Shown: in pieces, positions 1 through 9,350 of the stretch | Numbering within the stretch: position 1 is the stretch's first letter | Layout: the number at the start of each line of letters is the position of its first letter | From: Helicobacter anatolicus | Lineage (GTDB): Bacteria > Campylobacterota > Campylobacteria > Campylobacterales > Helicobacteraceae | Reading direction: 5' to 3' | NCBI RefSeq assembly: GCF_021300615.1 | Contig: NZ_JAJTMY010000003.1 | Span: forward strand, 62,001 to 126,000 | DNA: 64,000 nucleotides | Notes under the pieces: generated by a model | The model's database searches: none | Told to the model about the DNA's origin: nothing | What the model saw: the letters and a program-made list of their open reading frames with translations, nothing else | Position numbers and translations under genes: made by a program

Positions 1-3000
1 TGGCATATGCACAAGCTAGCACAGAATCAAATTGTATTGATAGCAACAATTGCCAACAAATCTCACAAGATATTACACTTTTTTTCGCTACCTCCGGTTC
101 TACTAATGTTAATATTGAGAGTGGAAAGGTAACTTTTGGTCAAAATGTAAACACAGTAAATCTTTCTGATAAAAATTTTGAAAATACTACGCCTGGAGAT
201 GGTGTGTTTAATTTCCCTAACTCTACACTTACCATTGACTTTGGTCAAGCCACAAGCAAAACATTTAATCTCACAGCAGAAAATGCAATCTTTAAAGGAA
301 ATATTCTTCTAGCAGGTGCAAAAACAGGCAATACTTTTACAGGGAGTTTTACCAAAGGCTATGAAGGAACTATCGAATTCCGCGGTGATTCTACCCATAA
401 TATTACACTAGCTAAAAAAGAAATGGTTAAGAAAGAATTAGAAGAAATGTCTCAACCAGAAGATAGCGCCGGACTATCTATAAAAGGTGATATTATAATG
501 GGGCAAAATGTTAGTAGTGGCTCTATGACAATCGACCTTGCAGACGCAAATAACAAAATTATAGGAAATATCTATCGCTATAAAACCAGCAATGAATCCT
601 CTGGAAGTGATACTGCAAAAATCGTGATCAAAAATGGAATTTTAGAAGGAAATATCGGTGGACAACATCTAAATACAAACTCTGGTGCTAAAAATTTTAA
701 TGTAGAGCTAGTAGATGGTGCAACAATGAAAGGAAATATCCAAACAGGTTTGCCAACTAGTGGAAATGATTTTGTGGGGAACTATGTCATATTTGGCGGA
801 ACTTCACCAGTAATGGAAGAAGAAGCAGCGGCAAAAGTAGTTATGGAAAATAACGATGCGACTAAAGTATATCTAGATGGCAATATCATCTCCTATGGCA
901 CAGGGTTTTCAGGAAAAACAGACACAAAAAAAGGGAATCATGTAACCTTTGAAAAAGGCATAATGCAAGGAAAAATCCTAGCAGGAAAAGCAGTTAGTGA
1001 TGGCACGCGCTATGGATACAATAATATAGTTTTCAAACAAGCAGGGATTAAGCTCGATAAGCTTAGTATCGAATCTACCGGTGGGACAAATGAGATTGTA
1101 TTTAAAAATGGACAAGTAGATTCTGAAGCTAGCAGTATGTCAAAAGTAGTAGCCAAAGCAGCTGAAGCAAAAACAATCACAGCCGCAACATTTATCGGAA
1201 ACATCACTGCTGATAGTGGTGGAAAAAATATAATCACTTTTGAAAAAGATGGTGCACTTGGTGCAGCAACTATGAGTCAAAATACAGCAGATCAAATAAC
1301 AAAAATCACTGCAAATAATCAATCTACTAACCTTATTACTTTTAAAGAAGGTGGAAAAGTCATCAATACAGCTTTTGAAACATTTAATGGCGGAACAAAC
1401 ACTGTCACTTTTGAAACAAAAGATAATACAACTAGTCCAATACTAATGTTAGGAGATATCAATACACAAAGCGGAAGCAATAACTTTACTTTCAAAATCA
1501 CAGATGCTACTGCTAGTGAGGGTGTTGCTAGTGCTGCTGGCGCTACCGATCTTTTAAAAAATGCAGTATTTGCTGGAAATATCCTAACAAATGGTGGCGC
1601 AACAAGAATTATTTTTGACAATAGTTTCTGGATACCAAATAATGCAGCAGAACTCTTAGCAAGTAAATATGATGATAGCCTTGCTACTCAACATCAAGAA
1701 CTTATGCAATATCTTACAGCTCATCCAAATGGATCTGGAAATATCATTACAAAAAATGGTGGTGGGACGACAATTGTTTTGAGAGAAAAAACTAGTAATT
1801 TTACAACAGATAAAGCTGCAAACTTCAAGATCACAAACGCAGGTAGTAGCACAACAAATGTCGTAATCCAAGCACCTGTAAAAGTAAGTGCAGACATAGA
1901 TTATGCAGGGAGATTTGATAACGATGATAATTACATCTGGGATGGAAGTTCAAATAGCGGAATCGTAAATATCGTATTTGCAAATAATAATAACCTAGGT
2001 GATTCTATCAATGGACAAAATGGCACAACAAATGGAAGCGTGCAAGATGACTTCTCGACAGGAACAGATAATAATTTTAATGAAAATAAATTCCTTGGTG
2101 TAACTTATAAAGATGGTCTAAGATTTAATCTTAGAGATAGAAATATTACCTTGCAAGATGAGTATGGCACTTATTCTGCATCATTTACAGGAGCTTTTAA
2201 AGATTATCTAGGAACAGATACTGATAGAAAAGGTCTTTTAAAAATCACTGTTGATAAAACTCCAAATATGGCTACAAGACAAGATGGTCAAACAACTTCT
2301 TATAAAGATAAAATTACTCTTGATGGTATCGCAGTGGGTAGTATTGTGGCACTTGAAAGCAGCAATAGCTCAGCAAATTCAAACTATATAATAGAGCTTA
2401 CAAAAGGATCAATCTTCTTTGGTGATTTTGATTATTCTAAAATCAAAGCAACAAGCACAGATCAAGCAAATCCAGTAAAAGTGGATATGATAATGAAAGA
2501 AGGTTCAAAACTTCTTGTACCTGGAGGAACAAATATTATAAATCTTACTTTTGACAATGCTCCTGTGGTAGATCCAACAGATCCAAATCTTCTTTTAAAT
2601 ACAATTGCACAAAAAAATACAATTGTAGATATTGGTTCTTATGGTAATGATGCAAGCTTTATCCCAACAAGAACAAGCTTCAATCTTTTGCAAATTGGTG
2701 ACGCACCACAAAATTCTTCTAATACAACAGAAATGCTAGGCAAAAGCGGTCTTAAAGGCGATAATGCAATCTTTAGAGTATATGTAAATACAGACGCATT
2801 CCAAGGAAGAAAAAATGCTGGAAGTAGCGGTGCTACACTCAATGGGGAATCTTCTAAAGCAGGAACAGGACAATATGGACATGTATATAGCGATAGAGTA
2901 ATTGTCTATGATATACAAAATGGTGAAACAGGTAGTGCTAGTACACCAACAAAAGCCGTAACCGAATATATCCAAATCCTTACAAATGGAAATGTAAGCA

Positions 3001-4361
3001 AGATTAAATATGCGGGTGGTGGAACTGAAACTGCTGGAAATATCGCGGTAATGACTGTAAAACAAGGAAGCCAAGATGTAAATAGCGAGGGTGTAACTGA
3101 AGCAGAGAAAAAATCTCTTGTGAATCTAAAATCAACAAATGCTGTTGTGGGGTTTGATGTATTTAGCTCTGAACTAATTGGGGTAACTACTGATAGATAT
3201 GGAAAAACTACAAATAATAATGGTGGCTATACAACATACTTTATCAAGGATGCAAAAGCAGAAACTTCTACAGCAAACAAAGTAGTTTCTTCCAGTGCAC
3301 TTAATGCAAACTATGAACTTTATTTAGCAAACTTAAACAGCCTTAATAAAAGAATGGGTGAATTAAGAGATAATTCTAATGCGCATGGCGTATGGGCAAG
3401 AGTATTTACTGGTATGCAAACATCTAGCTTTGCAACACAAAGCACATCATACTACACGACAATTCAAGGTGGTTATGACTATGCATTTGGCATGGAAGGT
3501 GCAAACAACTATCTAGGTTTTGCAATATCCTATGCGAACTCTGTTAATAAAACAGACCTATTGACAGAAGAAGTAACTAACCATAAAAAAGGAATCAATA
3601 GCTCTATTGCTAATGGTGCAGAAATTGCGATTTATAACGCTTATGTACAAGATGGTGCAAGTAAGGCAAATGGCTTTAAAAATGGTCTTTACTCAGATAC
3701 AATTCTTAAATTAAGTTTTATTAATAATAGACTTTCTTTCTTTAATGAAAGTGGAAATGACAGTGTAAATAATTTTGCATTTACATTTTCTCAAGAATTG
3801 GGATATAGATTCTTGCTTGGTGAGAAAAATGAATGGTATATCGACCCACAAGCAGAAATTGCTTTTGGTTTCTTGGATCAAAGTAGTCTAAGAAGAGTTT
3901 TGGGTGCATATCATCTAGATGGTGTTCAAGATGCAATCCTTACGCTAAGAGGAAGAATAGGTTCTAGCTTTGGATACAAATTTGATCGCTTTACACAAGA
4001 TAAGGGCTTTAGATCACAACTTTATATAGGAACTTACTATACAGGTGATTATATCCATGGTGGATCTATCAATCTTACATCTAGTGCTGGTGGAGATTCT
4101 ACACTTACACCTCTTGCATCCACTGGAAGATTTACACTTAATCTAGGTACAAACTTCACAATAAAAGATCATCACAGAATCTATTTTGATTTTGAAAGAA
4201 GTTTTGGTGGTAAGATTGTTACACAATATCAATTCAATCTTGGCTATAGATATAGCTTTGGCGAAAATAAAAAATATACACCAACAGCTTTAACAATAAC
4301 TTCTGATATCAAAAAAGACAAAAAACAAACTGAAAATAAAGAAGAAGCTACTAAAAACTAA
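1..4361 (+). CDS. VacA-type autotransporter (5' end outside the window)
   Basis: The frame is open from base 3 to the stop at 4359-4361 (1452 residues), so the start lies upstream. The first residues read AYAQAS, which looks like a signal-peptidase site, so only the initiator and signal peptide are probably missing. A GTG at 204 is internal, not the start. The passenger (about residues 1-1120) is rich in Gly, Asn, Thr and Ser and repeats a short motif of the type F-x-G-N-I followed by a GG-x-N-x-I-x-F segment, as expected for a beta-helix stalk. A Cys pair (C-x5-C) sits near the mature N-terminus. From about residue 1125 (HGVWARVFTG) it becomes a C-terminal autotransporter barrel that inserts in the outer membrane and exports the passenger. 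The last strand ends in YRYSF, followed by an unusual 33-residue Lys/Glu/Thr-rich tail. Passenger function (adhesin, toxin-like or colonisation factor) cannot be told from sequence. Confidence 0.88.
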   Translation, partial: AYAQASTESNCIDSNNCQQISQDITLFFATSGSTNVNIESGKVTFGQNVNTVNLSDKNFENTTPGDGVFNFPNSTLTIDFGQATSKTFNLTAENAIFKGNILLAGAKTGNTFTGSFTKGYEGTIEFRGDSTHNITLAKKEMVKKELEEMSQPEDSAGLSIKGDIIMGQNVSSGSMTIDLADANNKIIGNIYRYKTSNESSGSDTAKIVIKNGILEGNIGGQHLNTNSGAKNFNVELVDGATMKGNIQTGLPTSGNDFVGNYVIFGGTSPVMEEEAAAKVVMENNDATKVYLDGNIISYGTGFSGKTDTKKGNHVTFEKGIMQGKILAGKAVSDGTRYGYNNIVFKQAGIKLDKLSIESTGGTNEIVFKNGQVDSEASSMSKVVAKAAEAKTITAATFIGNITADSGGKNIITFEKDGALGAATMSQNTADQITKITANNQSTNLITFKEGGKVINTAFETFNGGTNTVTFETKDNTTSPILMLGDINTQSGSNNFTFKITDATASEGVASAAGATDLLKNAVFAGNILTNGGATRIIFDNSFWIPNNAAELLASKYDDSLATQHQELMQYLTAHPNGSGNIITKNGGGTTIVLREKTSNFTTDKAANFKITNAGSSTTNVVIQAPVKVSADIDYAGRFDNDDNYIWDGSSNSGIVNIVFANNNNLGDSINGQNGTTNGSVQDDFSTGTDNNFNENKFLGVTYKDGLRFNLRDRNITLQDEYGTYSASFTGAFKDYLGTDTDRKGLLKITVDKTPNMATRQDGQTTSYKDKITLDGIAVGSIVALESSNSSANSNYIIELTKGSIFFGDFDYSKIKATSTDQANPVKVDMIMKEGSKLLVPGGTNIINLTFDNAPVVDPTDPNLLLNTIAQKNTIVDIGSYGNDASFIPTRTSFNLLQIGDAPQNSSNTTEMLGKSGLKGDNAIFRVYVNTDAFQGRKNAGSSGATLNGESSKAGTGQYGHVYSDRVIVYDIQNGETGSASTPTKAVTEYIQILTNGNVSKIKYAGGGTETAGNIAVMTVKQGSQDVNSEGVTEAEKKSLVNLKSTNAVVGFDVFSSELIGVTTDRYGKTTNNNGGYTTYFIKDAKAETSTANKVVSSSALNANYELYLANLNSLNKRMGELRDNSNAHGVWARVFTGMQTSSFATQSTSYYTTIQGGYDYAFGMEGANNYLGFAISYANSVNKTDLLTEEVTNHKKGINSSIANGAEIAIYNAYVQDGASKANGFKNGLYSDTILKLSFINNRLSFFNESGNDSVNNFAFTFSQELGYRFLLGEKNEWYIDPQAEIAFGFLDQSSLRRVLGAYHLDGVQDAILTLRGRIGSSFGYKFDRFTQDKGFRSQLYIGTYYTGDYIHGGSINLTSSAGGDSTLTPLASTGRFTLNLGTNFTIKDHHRIYFDFERSFGGKIVTQYQFNLGYRYSFGENKKYTPTALTITSDIKKDKKQTENKEEATKN

Positions 4362-4389
4362 TACAAAAAATAAACCGTAACTTGGTAAA

Positions 4390-4429
4390 TCCATTGAGAT
4401 AATCTACTATCTCAATGGAACTTTTCTTT
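4390..4429 (+). terminator. Rho-independent-like terminator after the autotransporter gene
   Basis: An 11-bp perfect stem (TCCATTGAGAT at 4390-4400, ATCTCAATGGA at 4409-4419) with an 8-nt loop lies 29 nt after the stop codon and is followed by a T-rich tail (CTTTTCTTT). It separates the autotransporter gene from tpiA. Confidence 0.75.
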
Positions 4430-4468
4430 AAACCCTACCTCCTACTTTTAAAACCCTATATTTTATGT

Positions 4469-4474
4469 TAGAAT
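4469..4474 (+). promoter_or_regulatory. Candidate -10 element for tpiA-lpxD
   Basis: TAGAAT sits 23 nt before the tpiA start, downstream of the terminator-like hairpin. Campylobacterota sigma-70 promoters often lack a clear -35 box, so the call rests on this element and position alone. Confidence 0.35.
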
Positions 4475-4497
4475 TTAAAAAATACTAAAGGATTTTC

Positions 4498-5196
4498 ATG
4501 TCAAAAATCATTGCTGGTAATTTCAAATCCAATCTCACACGCACAAAAATACAAGAATATTATCAAATTCTAGATTCTAAAATTATGCCAAATGATAAAG
4601 TATTTTTATTTCCTCCATTTTTTGCTTTACAACAAAGCCAAAAATTTCAAATCGGTGCACAAAATGCATATCCTGCAAATAATGGTGCATTTACTGGAGA
4701 AATCACACTAGAAGCACTAAAGGATTTAAATATCAACACTCTTCTAATCGGTCACAGCGAAAGAAGAGCTTTACTAGGAGAAAATCAGGAGTTTTGTGCA
4801 CAAAAATTTAATTTTTTTAAAGCACAAAATTTTTCAATTTTTTATTGTATTGGTGAAAATCTAGAAGTACGACAAAAAGGTTTTGAAATGACAAAAAAAT
4901 TTCTTGCCACACAATTACAAGGAATTGATATAAACTATCCAAATCTTATCCTTGCATACGAACCTATCTGGGCAATTGGCACGGGAAAAAGTGCAAGTCT
5001 AGAAGAAATTGAAGAAGTACATACATTTTTAAAAACTCTATGTCCTGCTAAGATTCTTTATGGAGGAAGTGTGCAAAAAAATAATCTTGCAGAAATTTTA
5101 AAGTTACCGAATGTAGATGGTGCATTAATTGGTAGTGCATCGCTTGATATAAATAATTTTGTTGATATGATCACACTAGCAAGGGAGTTATCATGA
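4498..5196 (+). CDS. tpiA: Triosephosphate isomerase
   Basis: Interconverts dihydroxyacetone phosphate and glyceraldehyde 3-phosphate in the cytoplasm, serving gluconeogenesis and lower glycolysis. The 232-residue protein is near the short length usual in Helicobacter. Catalytic residues are visible: N8 and K10 in GNFKS, H86 in GHSERR, E155 in AYEPIWAIGTG, and the phosphate-binding YGGSV near residue 200. An AAAGG element precedes the ATG. The stop overlaps the start of lpxD by 4 nt (ATGA), so the two are probably co-translated. In H. pylori, as I recall it, fabI lies between tpiA and lpxD; here it is absent from that position. Confidence 0.97.
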   Translation: MSKIIAGNFKSNLTRTKIQEYYQILDSKIMPNDKVFLFPPFFALQQSQKFQIGAQNAYPANNGAFTGEITLEALKDLNINTLLIGHSERRALLGENQEFCAQKFNFFKAQNFSIFYCIGENLEVRQKGFEMTKKFLATQLQGIDINYPNLILAYEPIWAIGTGKSASLEEIEEVHTFLKTLCPAKILYGGSVQKNNLAEILKLPNVDGALIGSASLDINNFVDMITLARELS

Positions 5197-6149
5197 AACT
5201 TTCAGAAATTTTACAACTTATTGATATAAAACAACCTCTAATAAAAGATTTCGAACTTGAAGGCATCGCACCACTAGATAAAGCCTCGCCAAAAGAAATT
5301 GGTTATATAGATCAAAAACAATACCTCGATACATTAGAAAATTCTCACGCTGGCGCAGTCCTTATTCGAGAAGAATTTAAGGAAAATGTCCCTGCGCATA
5401 TCCAAGCAATTATCACTGACAACCCGCATTTAGCCTTTGCAAGAATCTCACATTTTTTTGAAAAAAAAGAATTTAATCAAGAGGGACGAGAGGCAAATAT
5501 TCACAAAGATGCCAAAATTATGCCAAATGTCTATATTGGTAAAAATGTAAGCATAGGTAGTGACACAGAAATCATGCCAGGTGTTGTAATTAGTGACAAT
5601 GTAAGCATAGGGGAAGGGTGTAAAATCTATCCTAATGTAGTAATTTATCGTGATACAATTATTGGAAATCATGTCTCTATTCATGCAGGAAGCGTGATAG
5701 GGAGTGATGGTTTTGGCTATGCGCACACTAAAACTGGTGAACATGTAAAAATCCAACATAATGGTCGCGTAGTAATCGAAGATGATGTAGAAATCGGTGC
5801 AAATAACACAATTGATCGTGCAGTATTTGGAGAAACCAGAATCCAAAAAGGTGCAAAAATTGACAATCTTGTACAAATCGGGCATAACTGCATAATTGGC
5901 CCTTATACAATCCTAGTTTCTCAAGTAGGTCTAGCTGGATCCACCACTACAGGTAGAAATGTCGTTATGGGAGGACAAGCAGGGACAGGCGGACATATTC
6001 ATATTGGTGATTTTACACAAATTGCAGGGCGTGGAGCAGTAGGTAAAAATCTCCCTGCAAATACCAAATGGGGTGGCCATCCATTAATGGAACTTGATGA
6101 ATGGATGAAGTTTTATGTAAGCTTAAAAAGAATGTTGAAAAAAAAATAA
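5193..6149 (+). CDS. lpxD: UDP-3-O-acylglucosamine N-acyltransferase
   Basis: Third step of lipid A synthesis: transfers a 3-hydroxyacyl chain from ACP to the 2-amino group of UDP-3-O-acylglucosamine. At 318 residues it is a little shorter than E. coli LpxD (341). The N-terminal uridine-binding domain covers about residues 1-95, followed by a left-handed beta-helix of hexapeptide repeats (for example NVSIGSDTEI, NVSIGEGCKI) up to about residue 290 and a short C-terminal helix ending in basic residues. The family motif GSDGFGYA and the segment HGRVVIEDDVEIG-like (here HNGRVVIEDDVEIG) are present. It starts inside the tpiA stop. Confidence 0.95.
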   Translation: MKLSEILQLIDIKQPLIKDFELEGIAPLDKASPKEIGYIDQKQYLDTLENSHAGAVLIREEFKENVPAHIQAIITDNPHLAFARISHFFEKKEFNQEGREANIHKDAKIMPNVYIGKNVSIGSDTEIMPGVVISDNVSIGEGCKIYPNVVIYRDTIIGNHVSIHAGSVIGSDGFGYAHTKTGEHVKIQHNGRVVIEDDVEIGANNTIDRAVFGETRIQKGAKIDNLVQIGHNCIIGPYTILVSQVGLAGSTTTGRNVVMGGQAGTGGHIHIGDFTQIAGRGAVGKNLPANTKWGGHPLMELDEWMKFYVSLKRMLKKK

Positions 6150-6257
6150 AGATAATAAAGAAAAATAATTCTTCATTTTTTTACCCTCTATGCAAATATA
6201 AGGGGTTTTAAACTCCTTGTTGTCTTATAGCAATACTACTACTTTGTTACAACCAAA

Positions 6258-7598
6258 TTAAGGTGTAACAAAAATAGTTTTCCTCAAGATAAAAATCTTT
6301 GGATCATCTAAATCATAGATTTTGATTTGGAGTGGAATTGTGGTTTGAGAATCTTTTGATTTTTGCATACTTCCTTGCTTCTTTCGTAAAATCACTACTT
6401 GCTTAATCTTACCTCCCGCATCTACCTTTATTGCTTCCTTAGGCTTTAAAATCTCAAGACTAGGATAATTCAAAATTTCAAATTTATAGGTATGGGGTTT
6501 ATTATCAGTGTTTTCAAACAAAAAGATATAAAAATTATCAATTGCACCATTTTTTCGTATCTCATAAAGCTGGGTATTTCGATCAATATTTACCAAAATA
6601 GATTCCTTCTTACTCCCCATAAAAATCATAATTCCCATCACAATACAAAGCACAATTACATATCCAATCGTAGCACCTCTAAAATATTTTACTTTGGATT
6701 TTGTCTGCACTGCATTTGGCGAACTCCACTGAATAAGCGAAGGTTTTTGAAACTTTTTCATCACATCGCCACATGCATCTACACACTCAAGGCAATTAAT
6801 ACATTCAAGTTGCATTCCCTTACGGATGTCAATATGCGTTGGGCACACTTTTACACATTGATGGCAATTAATACATTCATTATTGCTATCTTGTTTTTTG
6901 GGTGCTAAAAGCAAATTCCCCTCCTTGCTATATACTGCACCACCACGATTATTATCATAAATTGCCATGATTGTATTATTATCATAAAGCACAGATTGCA
7001 CCCTTGCATAAGGACACATATAGATACAAAAATTTTCCGCCATAAAAGTAATATCAAAAATCAAAAATATAGCAATACAGAGCCAAAATCCTAATAAAAC
7101 TTTATGTTCCATGGGATTTTGCAAATACAAAAAGAATTCTTTTGGAGGAATAAAATAAAATAAAAATACACCCGCTGCACAAAGCGCAATACAAGAAAAA
7201 AGCAAAATTCCTATAATCTTTTTTATTATATTGGTTTTTATATGATAATCTGGCTTTTTTTGCTTATCAGAGATTTTTTTACGCAATCCTAAAATCTTAG
7301 TTTCAATCAGATCGCGATAGATCACACGAAAAATTGTCTGCGGACAACTCCATCCACACCACACTCTCCCCCCCAAAGTCGTCATAAAAAAAATACCGAT
7401 AAAAAGCATTATCAATAAAAATGGCATCAAGTAAAGTTCTTGCACATTAAAAACAATTCCAAAAAGATGCAATTGTCTATGATCAAATGAAAGCAAAAAA
7501 ATTTGATTACCATTAAATTGGATAAAAGGTATCACAATTAAAAATAAAGAAATTAGTAGGTAGAGTGCATAACGCCTCATTCTATAATAAGCAAACAT
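6258..7598 (-). CDS. ccoG: Cytochrome c oxidase accessory protein CcoG (polyferredoxin)
   Basis: Membrane polyferredoxin of the CcoG/RdxA/FixG family, needed for assembly of cbb3-type cytochrome oxidase; in studied homologues it is linked to copper reduction and delivery. The 446 residues show N-terminal membrane helices (about 10-30, 56-75), the GRVWCGWSCPQT motif with C81 and C85, further helices near 127-150 and 168-186, two ferredoxin-type cysteine sets (C242/245/248/252-P and C266/269/272/276), another helix near 305-325 and a C-terminal Ig-like domain. An AGGAAGAG ribosome site precedes the ATG. The gene stands alone: no cco operon lies in the window. A G7 run (7368-7374) falls in the codons for the conserved GGRVW segment. 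Confidence 0.95.
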   Translation of the reverse strand: MFAYYRMRRYALYLLISLFLIVIPFIQFNGNQIFLLSFDHRQLHLFGIVFNVQELYLMPFLLIMLFIGIFFMTTLGGRVWCGWSCPQTIFRVIYRDLIETKILGLRKKISDKQKKPDYHIKTNIIKKIIGILLFSCIALCAAGVFLFYFIPPKEFFLYLQNPMEHKVLLGFWLCIAIFLIFDITFMAENFCIYMCPYARVQSVLYDNNTIMAIYDNNRGGAVYSKEGNLLLAPKKQDSNNECINCHQCVKVCPTHIDIRKGMQLECINCLECVDACGDVMKKFQKPSLIQWSSPNAVQTKSKVKYFRGATIGYVIVLCIVMGIMIFMGSKKESILVNIDRNTQLYEIRKNGAIDNFYIFLFENTDNKPHTYKFEILNYPSLEILKPKEAIKVDAGGKIKQVVILRKKQGSMQKSKDSQTTIPLQIKIYDLDDPKIFILRKTIFVTP

Positions 7599-7631
7599 CT
7601 CTCTTCCTTATGTCATTTACAGGGTTTTTTA

Positions 7632-7637
7632 TATAAT
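7632..7637 (+). promoter_or_regulatory. Candidate -10 element in the ccoG/ABC-F divergent region
   Basis: TATAAT lies between the divergently transcribed ccoG and ABC-F genes. It would give a leader of about 100 nt for the ABC-F gene. Another weaker candidate (CATAAT, 7699-7704) is closer to that gene. Neither has a convincing -35 box. Confidence 0.3.
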
Positions 7638-7745
7638 AGCACCTTTTTTGATAAAAAATCACCAAAAATATAAATATATTTTTTATATTGAAAAACAGCA
7701 TAATAATTGCTAAAATCAAGAAAAATAATTATTTTAAGGAATGTT

Positions 7746-9350
7746 ATGCTGCAAACAATCAATCTCACCATGAATTATGCAACAAAAAAATTATTTGAAA
7801 ACATAAACATCAAATTAGATTCTGGCAAACGCTATGGATTAATTGGCGCAAATGGTGCAGGAAAATCAACTTTCTTAAAAATCCTTTGTGGGATTTATGA
7901 ACCCAGTAGTGGAGAAGTAGTAATCAATCCTAATGCACGACTGGGGGTCTTAGGACAAGATCAATACGCTTTTGAAGAACTCAGCTTAAAAGATGCTGTT
8001 TTAATCGGAAATAAAAGATTATTTGATGCAGTCAAAGAAAAAGAAAGGCTCTATACAGAAGGAGATCTTAGTGATGATAAGATCAATGAGAGATTAGGCG
8101 AATTAGAAATGATTTGTGCCGAAGAAGATCCAATGTATGAATATGAAGTAGTCATTGAAAAAATCCTACAAGATTTGGGATTCCCTACTAAACAACATGA
8201 AGACCTAATGAAAACTCTCACTGGTGGCGATAAGTTTAAAATCTTGCTTGCGCAAGTACTTTTTCCAAAACCTGATATTTTACTACTTGATGAGCCTACC
8301 AACAACCTTGATCTCCCCGCAATTGCATGGTTAGAAGAAAATCTAAAACGCCATGAGGGCACTATGGTTGTAATTAGTCATGATAGACATTTTTTAAACA
8401 CAGTTTGTACACATATTTTAGATCTAGATTTCAAAACCATCAGGGAATTTAGTGGAAATTATGATGATTGGTATATTGCATCTACCTTAATTTCCAAGCA
8501 ACAAGAAATGGAACGCAATAAAAAACTTAAAGAAAAAGAAGAATTAGAAAACTTTATTGCAAGATTTTCTGCCAACGCATCAAAAGCCAAACAAGCTACC
8601 TCACGTCAGAAACAACTAGAAAAGCTTGATATCAAAGCTCTTGAAGTTTCAAGTCGTAGAGATCCAAGCATTATCTTCAAACCAAAAAGAACAATCGGCA
8701 ACGAGGCATTAGAATGTGAAAATATCTCTAAATCTTATGGGGATAAAAAAATTTTTACAAATCTTGATTTGAAATTCTTGCCTGGTGATAAGGTTGCATT
8801 AATTGGTGCTAATGGAGTGGGAAAAAGTACATTATGTAAAATTTTAGTAGAAGAATTGCATCCAGATAATGGAATAATCAAATGGGGTGCAACTACACAA
8901 AAAGGGTATTTTCCTCAAAATGTAAGCGAAGAAATTAAAGGGGAGGAAACACTTTATGAATGGCTAAGAGGCTTTGATAAAAAAATGGAAAGTGGAGAGA
9001 TTAGAAACGCACTTGGAAGAATGCTTTTTAATGGGGAAGAACAAGAAAAAAGTATCAATGCACTTAGCGGTGGAGAAAAACACAGAATGGTTTTATCAAA
9101 ATTAATGCTTGAAGGAGGAAATTTTTTGATACTTGATGAACCTAGCAACCATCTTGATTTAGAATCTATTGTCGCATTAGGTGAAGCACTTTATAAATTT
9201 AACGGCAATGTAATTTGCGTTAGCCATGATAGAGAGCTTATTGGTGCATTTGCAAATCGCATCATCGAGCTCAAAGAAGATGGAGAAAATGGTGTAAAAC
9301 TTATTGATTTTAGGGGTAACTATGAAGAATATTTGGAAAGCCGCTCATAA
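7746..9350 (+). CDS. ABC-F family ATPase (YbiT/EttA-like)
   Basis: Soluble twin-ATPase ABC protein with no membrane segments; ABC-F proteins act on the ribosome as translation factors. Domain 1 has Walker A GANGAGKST (residues 34-42), signature TGGDK in place of the usual SGG, and Walker B ILLLDEPTNNLD. A charged linker of about 80 residues (KEKEELENF..., with many K, E and R) follows, and domain 2 has GANGVGKST, LSGGEKHRM and FLILDEPSNHLD. I chose the ATG at 7746 rather than 7707 because AAGGA lies 5 nt before it and the upstream residues (MLKSRKIIILRNV) are not part of the family. That gives 534 residues. Its 3' end overlaps the next gene by 29 nt, so it may share a transcript with the exporter operon, though nothing shows it energises that exporter. 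Confidence 0.9.
   Translation: MLQTINLTMNYATKKLFENINIKLDSGKRYGLIGANGAGKSTFLKILCGIYEPSSGEVVINPNARLGVLGQDQYAFEELSLKDAVLIGNKRLFDAVKEKERLYTEGDLSDDKINERLGELEMICAEEDPMYEYEVVIEKILQDLGFPTKQHEDLMKTLTGGDKFKILLAQVLFPKPDILLLDEPTNNLDLPAIAWLEENLKRHEGTMVVISHDRHFLNTVCTHILDLDFKTIREFSGNYDDWYIASTLISKQQEMERNKKLKEKEELENFIARFSANASKAKQATSRQKQLEKLDIKALEVSSRRDPSIIFKPKRTIGNEALECENISKSYGDKKIFTNLDLKFLPGDKVALIGANGVGKSTLCKILVEELHPDNGIIKWGATTQKGYFPQNVSEEIKGEETLYEWLRGFDKKMESGEIRNALGRMLFNGEEQEKSINALSGGEKHRMVLSKLMLEGGNFLILDEPSNHLDLESIVALGEALYKFNGNVICVSHDRELIGAFANRIIELKEDGENGVKLIDFRGNYEEYLESRS

Noticed and set aside
204-206. GTG at 204 as the start of the autotransporter
   Set aside because: The frame is open to the window edge and the upstream residues look like a processed signal-peptide junction, so the true start is outside.
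6178-6220. Possible terminator between lpxD and ccoG
   Set aside because: Best stem (AAGGGG with CTCCTT) is 6 bp with a G-U pair and lacks a clean T-run.
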